This document shows positions 6,849-11,025 of a stretch of DNA of 11,025 bases, one piece after another (position 1 is the stretch's first letter; every line of letters starts with the position of its first letter). The notes below the pieces were generated by a model. It had not been told where the DNA came from and searched no databases. It saw only the letters and a list, made by a program, of their open reading frames with translations. Source of the stretch: Methanosarcinales archaeon ex4572_44 (GTDB lineage Archaea > Halobacteriota > Methanosarcinia > Methanosarcinales > EX4572-44). The position numbers and the translations under genes were made by a program. The DNA is taken from the NCBI GenBank assembly GCA_002254825.2, contig NJEL02000014.1, positions 1 through 11,025 on the forward strand, written 5' to 3'.

Positions 6849-8039
6849 TTATACAAACATTCGGTGTTGTTCTTCCGCGTCAGACTCAATCAATTTTTTA
6901 TAGGCTTTTTCAAAATAGTCCATTACGACTTTTATCTCACGATCGCGGAGTGCAAACATGCCAGATTCTGTAACTATAACCTTTATGTCTGCACCACTCA
7001 ACCCTTCGGTCATTTTCGCAAGTTTTTTAAAATCAACTCCTTCGCACGTCATTCTGCGAGTATGAATCTTGAATATCTCCTCGCGCCCTTTTTCGTCTGG
7101 CAGAGGTATCTCGATTACACGATCGAAGCGTCCTGGTCGGAGTATTGCAGGGTCAAGAAGATCTATCCGATTGGTTGCAGCCATTATCTTCACATTGCCG
7201 CGACTCTCGAACCCATCCAGTTCGGCGAGCAGCTGCACCATGGTTCGGTTCACCTCGGCCGAGCCTGTTGAGCCGTCGTAACTGCGCATACTTGCGATTG
7301 CATCGAGCTCGTCGATGAAAACGATGCATGGAGCATGATCCCTCGCTAACTGGAAAACTTCGCGCACGAGCCTGGCACCCTCGCCAATATATTTCTGAAC
7401 GAGTTCAGTCCCACTCAATCGCAGAAACGTCGCCTTTGTCCCGTGGGCAACTGCCTTTGCAATGAGTGTTTTACCTGTTCCAGGCGGGCCGTGAAGCAAG
7501 ACCCCGCTTGGAGGGTCGATTCCGATTTTATCAAACAATTCAGGCTCCTTCAACGGCACTTCCACAGTTTCAACCACTTCTCTTATCTCTTCATCCAATC
7601 CACCTATCATGCTATAATCCATTTCAGGTGTCTCTATCAATTCCATCACACGCGCACGTGGATCAATAGATTTTGATAACACCTTAACGATTGAGAGGTT
7701 GTTGTTGACGGCAACACGCGAACCAATCTCCACCTCCACATCATCTGGCTTATAGGTTAAAACTTCCTGGTTGTTGCCATGCTGGCGCAACAGAACGAAA
7801 TCATCTCTGATTTCCATCACACTCCCTATGACAAGGGGAGGACGACGTAAATGCCCTAATTGCTCCTGAAACTTCTGTATAGTCTGAAGATAACTATTAT
7901 TCTCAAGGGTTATATCCATAAGCTTCGAGCGCAACTCTTCATTCTTTACCTTTAACACTTCAATCTCTTCCAGAAGACTGCGCATGTCCCTGGGTCTTTC
8001 AGAATCAAGAGGTGTTGGCTTCGCAACTGCATCACTCAT
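6849..8039 (-). CDS. pan: Proteasome-activating nucleotidase (PAN), AAA+ ATPase
   Basis: Hexameric AAA+ unfoldase that docks on the archaeal 20S proteasome and threads proteins into it; cytoplasmic. The 396 residues show: an N-terminal coiled coil (about 18-62) ending in the LRRPP turn (64-68) typical of PAN and Rpt subunits; the OB domain (69-125); the AAA core with Walker A GPPGTGKT (184-191), pore loop KYIG (216-219), Walker B IVFIDE (239-244), sensor Asn290 and arginine fingers R301/R304 in ILRPGRFDR; and a helical lid with GLSGADIKVIVTESGMFALRD (346-366). The C-terminus is MFV. PAN normally ends in a hydrophobic-Tyr-X (HbYX) motif that opens the proteasome gate; here the Tyr position is Phe (TTT). 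A strong TATA box 26-33 bases upstream predicts an almost leaderless mRNA. Confidence 0.97.
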   Translation of the reverse strand: MSDAVAKPTPLDSERPRDMRSLLEEIEVLKVKNEELRSKLMDITLENNSYLQTIQKFQEQLGHLRRPPLVIGSVMEIRDDFVLLRQHGNNQEVLTYKPDDVEVEIGSRVAVNNNLSIVKVLSKSIDPRARVMELIETPEMDYSMIGGLDEEIREVVETVEVPLKEPELFDKIGIDPPSGVLLHGPPGTGKTLIAKAVAHGTKATFLRLSGTELVQKYIGEGARLVREVFQLARDHAPCIVFIDELDAIASMRSYDGSTGSAEVNRTMVQLLAELDGFESRGNVKIMAATNRIDLLDPAILRPGRFDRVIEIPLPDEKGREEIFKIHTRRMTCEGVDFKKLAKMTEGLSGADIKVIVTESGMFALRDREIKVVMDYFEKAYKKLIESDAEEQHRMFV

Positions 8040-8042
8040 ACA

Positions 8043-8059
8043 ATGTTATCTAATAACAT
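8043..8059. promoter_or_regulatory. Perfect inverted repeat at the predicted pan transcription start
   Basis: ATGTTAT (8043-8049), spacer CTA, ATAACAT (8053-8059): 7-base arms, perfectly symmetric. It sits between the pan TATA box (8065-8072) and the start codon (8039), exactly where RNA polymerase would begin. A protein bound there would block initiation, so it is a plausible operator. A second, weaker palindrome (ATCGG at 8087-8091 with CCGAT at 8099-8103) lies upstream of the TATA box. Confidence 0.45.
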
Positions 8060-8064
8060 CAGGG

Positions 8065-8072
8065 TTTATAAA
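8065..8072 (-). promoter_or_regulatory. TATA box of pan
   Basis: Minus-strand TTTATAAA, a near-consensus archaeal TATA box, lies 26-33 bases upstream of the pan ATG (8039). Initiation about 25 bases downstream would fall at 8040-8046, leaving little or no leader. No ribosome site is visible before the ATG, which agrees with leaderless translation. Confidence 0.6.
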
Positions 8073-8139
8073 AGTTGAGGTTTAACATCGGTCTTGACCC
8101 GATCACATACTAAGAATATAGCATTTTCTAAAATTTTCT

Positions 8140-8736
8140 CTATAGTTTTTTCAGTACGTAGATCGTGATGATCAGCACTATGAGTGCCGATAGTGCGAGT
8201 GTGTATGGTTGTGTGGGATCAGGTGTGGGATCAGGTGTGGTGTTTGTTGCAGACGTAGACGTTGGTGTAATTGGTGTGGTTTGTGTAGTTGTTGTTTTGT
8301 TTGGTTCTGGCGTGGTTCGTGGTAGTGTTGGGTCATAGTATTGCGTTACAGGCGAGAGTATCACGAGGTTGCCCGCTGGGTTGGTGTATATGTCCTCGAT
8401 TGTCATATTAAATATTATCATGGTCTTGTTGCCTATGGTTCTGTTGAAGGTGAGGTTTATTCCACTTGTGACGATGGTATCTTTCACTATTGTGCCGTTC
8501 TGTGATAATTGTAGCCAGGCGTAGTTCAGATCATCGCTCACATCTCGCAGTGTCAGGGCGTAACCCTGATGAAATCTCCAGGTGTCATCGTCTTGCAGGA
8601 ATATGCCAGGGTTGTGCATCAAGATGTTTGTTTTGTCTGTTTCAATTGTTTTGTTCGTGTTGTTCTGGCATAGAGATGGTACTGAGAGACTGAGGATAAG
8701 TAATAGTATCAGGCATACACGTATGACTTTCTGCAT
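8140..8736 (-). CDS. Small membrane-anchored surface protein with one S-layer duplication-type domain
   Basis: Predicted cell-surface protein, 198 residues. A signal peptide occupies about 1-23 (KVIR, a Leu/Ile-rich core, then SLSVPSLC). Residues about 47-135 resemble the S-layer family duplication domain (PF07752-like) of methanogen surface proteins: DTWRFHQGYALTLRDV, then YAWLQLSQNGTIVKDTIVTSG, and a final VTQYYDP. A Thr/Pro-rich stalk (about 136-177) leads to a C-terminal membrane helix (179-195) and a KKL tail. Nine N-glycosylation sequons (N25, N28, N80, N94, N98, N103, N110, N146, N165) suit an exported archaeal protein. Full S-layer proteins carry two or more longer domains, so this is a short, single-domain relative. 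It starts 25 bases after the upstream gene; an A-rich TATA-like stretch (8752-8763) could give it its own leaderless promoter. The precise role is unknown. Confidence 0.75.
   Translation of the reverse strand: MQKVIRVCLILLLILSLSVPSLCQNNTNKTIETDKTNILMHNPGIFLQDDDTWRFHQGYALTLRDVSDDLNYAWLQLSQNGTIVKDTIVTSGINLTFNRTIGNKTMIIFNMTIEDIYTNPAGNLVILSPVTQYYDPTLPRTTPEPNKTTTTQTTPITPTSTSATNTTPDPTPDPTQPYTLALSALIVLIITIYVLKKL
8211..8240. repeat. 12-base tandem repeat in the stalk of the surface protein
   Basis: GTGTGGGATCAG occurs twice in tandem (8211-8222 and 8223-8234), followed by a half copy (8235-8240). On the coding strand it encodes PDPT units in the Thr/Pro stalk. It is the kind of repeat that changes copy number by slippage and so could vary stalk length between strains. 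Confidence 0.7.
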
Positions 8737-8761
8737 CTTTGATTTTTTGGTCTTTTTTTAT

Positions 8762-9139
8762 TCAAACTCTACTGATGTACTCTATCATCAATTCTCTGAA
8801 CCGCATGTATGCTTTGTCTATCTCTGATTTTGGCCCGATGAAGCTGAGTCTGAAGTAGTTGGACTCTGGCTTCCATCCAACATCACCTGGCATTGGACCC
8901 TGTGAACATGAACCATCGTCGCATGTTTCATACAGTTGTTTGTATGCCTCAACAGGCGCATCTGTCGTCTCAACCTCAAGGTCAAATTCTTCTGCTACCG
9001 TCTCGAGTATAGAGATCGGTATCCCTTCTTTAGGGGTCCATCTAACTATCGTTTCATCGGTTAACTCGATCTCTTCGTAACCTTCGTCTGGCGCATCTGG
9101 ATTAGTTTCTGGTTCGTCTTTTAATTCCTCATTACTCAT
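8762..9139 (-). CDS. Unrecognised small acidic protein with a CxxxxC pair
   Basis: I do not recognise this 125-residue protein. It has no signal peptide or membrane helix, so it is probably cytoplasmic. The first 30 residues are disordered-looking and very acidic (EELKDEPETNPDAPDEGYEEIE). Next come IVRWTPKEGIPISILETVAEEFDLEVETTDAPVEAYKQLY, a cysteine pair C73-DDGS-C78, then WKPESNYFRLSFIGPKSEIDKAYMRFRELMIEYI. The last segment looks like a strand followed by a long helix and loosely recalls the C-terminal end of fold-type I aminotransferases, but no PLP-binding part exists. The start at 9139 is preferred over 9169 because a perfect GGAGGGG ribosome site lies eight bases before it. It is followed by the S-layer-domain gene at 25 bases, and its promoter region is shared with the divergent aconitase remnant. 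Confidence 0.7.
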   Translation of the reverse strand: MSNEELKDEPETNPDAPDEGYEEIELTDETIVRWTPKEGIPISILETVAEEFDLEVETTDAPVEAYKQLYETCDDGSCSQGPMPGDVGWKPESNYFRLSFIGPKSEIDKAYMRFRELMIEYISRV

Positions 9140-9147
9140 GGTCGCAT

Positions 9148-9154
9148 CCCCTCC
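9148..9154 (-). promoter_or_regulatory. Strong ribosome binding site fixing the start of the small acidic protein
   Basis: Minus-strand GGAGGGG is separated by eight bases from the ATG at 9139. The alternative in-frame ATG at 9169 has no such site, so the shorter protein is favoured. Confidence 0.7.
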
Positions 9155-9171
9155 AGCTCTATAGTTCAAAC

Positions 9172-10887
9172 GTGATATTTTTCATAGTACTAAAGTATAA
9201 CCTTAGCCCCTTGGAGTGTGCCTGGTTGAGTGGTCTATTCACAAAACTTTTAATAATCTTCAACCTTGAGCGCTTCTCAACACCTGGCAAGACCATGGTC
9301 GGCTCTGATAGTCACACTCCAACAGCAGGTGGCGCCGGAATGCTTGCAATCGGAGTTGGCGGACTCGACGTCGCAGTTGTAATGGGAGGAAGCCCACTCT
9401 ATATCACGATGCCTGAAGTAGTAGGCGTGGAGTTAAAAGGGAAGTTGAAGCCGTGGGTCGCTGCAAAAGATGTGATCCTCGAAGTGCTTCGACGATGCAC
9501 AGTTAAGGGCGGCGTTGGAAAAGTATTTGAATACTATGGAGACGGTGTGAAGACGCTATCTGTTCCCGATCGTGCCACGATAACAAATATGGGCGCAGAA
9601 CTCGGAGCCACCACCTCAATCTTTCCATCGGATGAAGTTACACGCGATTTCTTCAAGCGTGAGGGGAGAGAGAACGACTGGAAGCCGCTTGCAGCAGACG
9701 ATGATGTAGAGTACGATGAGACCCTTACAATCGAGCTTGACGAACTTGAACCACTGATCGCAGAACCGCACTCGCCAGACAACGTGAGAAGCGTTGCCGA
9801 CCTCTCTGGGCTTGAGGTAGAACAGGTGATAATCGGCGCGTGCACCAACTCAAGCTACACCGATCTCGCGATGACCTCACGCCTCCTGGAAAAACACGGC
9901 GTGCACCCGAATGTGAGCCTTCATATCTCACCAGGCTCAAAACAGGTGATCGAGACACTTGCCCGCAAGGGTGAACTCGAGGGTCTCTTCAGCGGTGGAG
10001 CACGACTCGGAGAACCATGCTGCGGCGGTTGTATCGGGATGGGTGCAGCACCTGGAACTGACACAGTCTCGATCCGATCCTTCAATCGAAACTGGAAAGG
10101 CAGAAGCGGAACATCAGATGACAGGGTGTACCTTGCAAGTGTTGAAACCTGCGTCGCCGCAGCAATCCGCGGCGAGATCAGAGATCCACGAGAACTCGGC
10201 AAATACCCACCAGTCCAGATGCCAAGACGATTTGTCACAAACGACTCAATGATCCTTGAACCAAACAGAAAACCTGACACAGTGAAGGTTCTACGCGGGC
10301 CGAACATAAAACCACTTCCCAAGAGAGAACCGTTGCCTGAAACAATAGGAGGCGTTGTGCTGATAAAACTTGGAGACAACATCAGCACCGACACAATAAT
10401 GCCAGCAGGAGCCAAAATACTCCCACTCAGAAGTAACATTCCCGCCATAAGCAAATACGTATTCCACCACGTGGACCCAGAGTTTTCAAAGCGAGCCGAA
10501 GAAAATAACGGCGGCTTCATAATCGGCGGCGAAAACTATGGCCAGGGATCAAGCAGAGAACACGCAGCAATAGCACCCATGCACCTCGGAATAAAAGCAG
10601 TCATTGCAAAGAGCTTCGCCCGAATACACAAGACAAACCTAATCAACTTCGGCATACTACCACTCACATTCAACGACCCCACCGACCACGAAACAATAAC
10701 AGAAGGCGCACAGATCACAATACCAAAGGTCAGAGCACAACTGGAAGAAGAGGAAACAAACAAAATAATAGCAACAGCCAATGAAAGAACCATCAAACTC
10801 AAACACGACTACACGCCACGCCAGATAAAAATGCTCAAAGCAGGCGGACTCCTGAACCACACAAAGAGAACATATACACAAGGTTAA
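9172..10887 (+). CDS. Aconitate hydratase, single-chain type, lacking its N-terminal part
   Basis: Aconitase-family [4Fe-4S] enzyme (citrate to isocitrate) with large and small domains in one chain. Similarity begins abruptly at LERFSTPGKTMVGSDSHTPTAGG (residues 32-54). Retained active-site features: DSH (46-48); iron-sulfur ligands C224 (GACTNSS), C284 and C287 (CGGC, usually CGPC); FNRNWKGR (304-311); R420 (LRSNIPAIS); and GSSREH (459-464). Missing is the N-terminal region of roughly 120-130 residues that in full-length relatives carries the DQTLTQDATG and DHN segments and the HQVH stretch, including the Asp-His pair of catalysis. Residues 1-31 do not resemble the family. The frame opens with a GTG lacking a ribosome site; a TTG at 9226 (GGAG nine bases before) or the ATG at 9295 behind a TATA-like CTTTTAATAATC (9247-9258) are alternatives. 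It may be a pseudogene or half of a split gene. Confidence 0.88.
   Translation: MIFFIVLKYNLSPLECAWLSGLFTKLLIIFNLERFSTPGKTMVGSDSHTPTAGGAGMLAIGVGGLDVAVVMGGSPLYITMPEVVGVELKGKLKPWVAAKDVILEVLRRCTVKGGVGKVFEYYGDGVKTLSVPDRATITNMGAELGATTSIFPSDEVTRDFFKREGRENDWKPLAADDDVEYDETLTIELDELEPLIAEPHSPDNVRSVADLSGLEVEQVIIGACTNSSYTDLAMTSRLLEKHGVHPNVSLHISPGSKQVIETLARKGELEGLFSGGARLGEPCCGGCIGMGAAPGTDTVSIRSFNRNWKGRSGTSDDRVYLASVETCVAAAIRGEIRDPRELGKYPPVQMPRRFVTNDSMILEPNRKPDTVKVLRGPNIKPLPKREPLPETIGGVVLIKLGDNISTDTIMPAGAKILPLRSNIPAISKYVFHHVDPEFSKRAEENNGGFIIGGENYGQGSSREHAAIAPMHLGIKAVIAKSFARIHKTNLINFGILPLTFNDPTDHETITEGAQITIPKVRAQLEEEETNKIIATANERTIKLKHDYTPRQIKMLKAGGLLNHTKRTYTQG
9195..9200 (-). promoter_or_regulatory. Candidate TATA box for the small acidic protein gene
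   Basis: Minus-strand TTATAC lies about 56-61 bases upstream of the ATG at 9139, inside a near-palindrome (CTAA at 9190-9193, TTAG at 9203-9206). Transcription would begin near 9172, leaving a leader of about 33 bases that includes the ribosome site. Confidence 0.3.
9247..9258 (+). promoter_or_regulatory. TATA-like element before the truncated aconitase
   Basis: CTTTTAATAATC on the plus strand lies just before the point where aconitase similarity starts. If used, transcription would begin near 9278 and the first ATG would be 9295, giving a protein of 530 residues. It could also be a chance AT-rich stretch at a rearrangement junction. Confidence 0.25.
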
Positions 10888-10919
10888 ATACACAGTTGAA
10901 ACAATAAACCGTGAATCAA

Positions 10920-10991
10920 GCGGTTGTGGTCCAATGGTTATGACAGTGGCTTCCCAAGCCACTAATCCGGGTTCGATTCCCGGCAACCGCA
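10920..10991 (+). tRNA. tRNA-Gly (anticodon CCC)
   Basis: A complete cloverleaf can be read. The acceptor stem is GCGGTTG (10920-10926) with CAACCGC (10984-10990) and discriminator A at 10991. The D arm is GTC...GAC with AATGGTTA in the loop. The anticodon stem GTGGC/GCCAC encloses the loop TTCCCAA, giving anticodon CCC, which reads GGG glycine codons. The T arm is CCGGG-TTCGATT-CCCGG. No intron is present and CCA is not encoded. A TATA-like TTAAATA (10884-10890), about 30 bases upstream, overlaps the aconitase stop codon and is a fair promoter candidate. Confidence 0.97.
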
Positions 10992-10996
10992 TTTTT
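10992..10996 (+). terminator. T-run terminator after tRNA-Gly
   Basis: Five Ts directly after the discriminator base are a typical archaeal transcription stop for a tRNA gene. The remaining 29 bases of the window show nothing recognisable. Confidence 0.6.
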
Positions 10997-11025
10997 ACTC
11001 ATACGCCTCCAAGTGACGCCTGAAA

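Noticed and set aside
8762..9139. Aminotransferase fragment
   Set aside because: Only the last 35 residues loosely resemble an aminotransferase C-terminus; the PLP-binding domain is absent and the reading frame is complete with its own strong ribosome site.
10657..10992. Minus-strand ORF of 111 codons covering the tRNA and aconitase end
   Set aside because: It runs antisense through a tRNA gene and the conserved aconitase C-terminus, with a cysteine- and phenylalanine-rich nonsense sequence.
10920..11025. Integration (att) site at tRNA-Gly
   Set aside because: No repeated copy of the tRNA 3' end, integrase or mobile gene is visible in the window.

Overview
The window reads as chromosome of a euryarchaeon, most likely from the methane-cycling (Methanomicrobia/Halobacteriota-like) side. 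The evidence is a proteasome-activating nucleotidase (PAN), an archaeal-type alanyl-tRNA synthetase with the N-terminal zinc-binding extension, an S-layer duplication-type surface domain with a Thr/Pro stalk, archaeal TATA-type promoters, and a tRNA gene without an encoded CCA. The genus cannot be fixed from the sequence alone.

Layout. (1) Positions 1-3709, minus strand: a compact operon for the membrane arm of an Mrp/Mbh-type cation-proton antiporter, transcribed in the order F, G, E, a fused MrpA-C-terminus-like (MbhD+MbhE) protein, B, C, D. The genes overlap or nearly touch. The D gene runs off the left edge, so the rest of the complex (MrpA N-terminal part, further D copies, or a hydrogenase-like module) is not visible. 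(2) Positions 3710-3991: a 282-base non-coding region with a candidate hairpin after alaS, candidate TATA boxes, and a direct repeat ahead of the antiporter operon. (3) Positions 3992-8039, minus strand: alaS and, upstream of it, the PAN gene, each with its own candidate promoter. (4) Positions 8140-9139, minus strand: a small membrane-anchored S-layer-domain protein, preceded by a small acidic soluble protein that I do not recognise. (5) Positions 9172-10887, plus strand: a one-chain aconitase (large plus small domain) whose N-terminal part is missing. It is followed by a tRNA-Gly (anticodon CCC) with a T-run terminator.

How the genes fit together. The Mrp-like module couples sodium and proton movement across the membrane. 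PAN unfolds proteins for the 20S proteasome, AlaRS and tRNA-Gly serve translation, and aconitase serves the partial citric-acid pathway that feeds glutamate. Apart from the antiporter operon, the neighbours look like independent housekeeping units.

Most unusual points: the 5'-truncated aconitase at a divergent junction; an insertion of about 85 residues in the MbhE-like part of the antiporter; a PAN C-terminus ending Met-Phe-Val instead of the usual hydrophobic-Tyr-X; a perfect inverted repeat at the predicted PAN transcription start; and strong A+C versus G+T composition blocks, including switches inside alaS and the aconitase gene. I found no CRISPR array, insertion sequence, defence system or obvious new multi-gene system.
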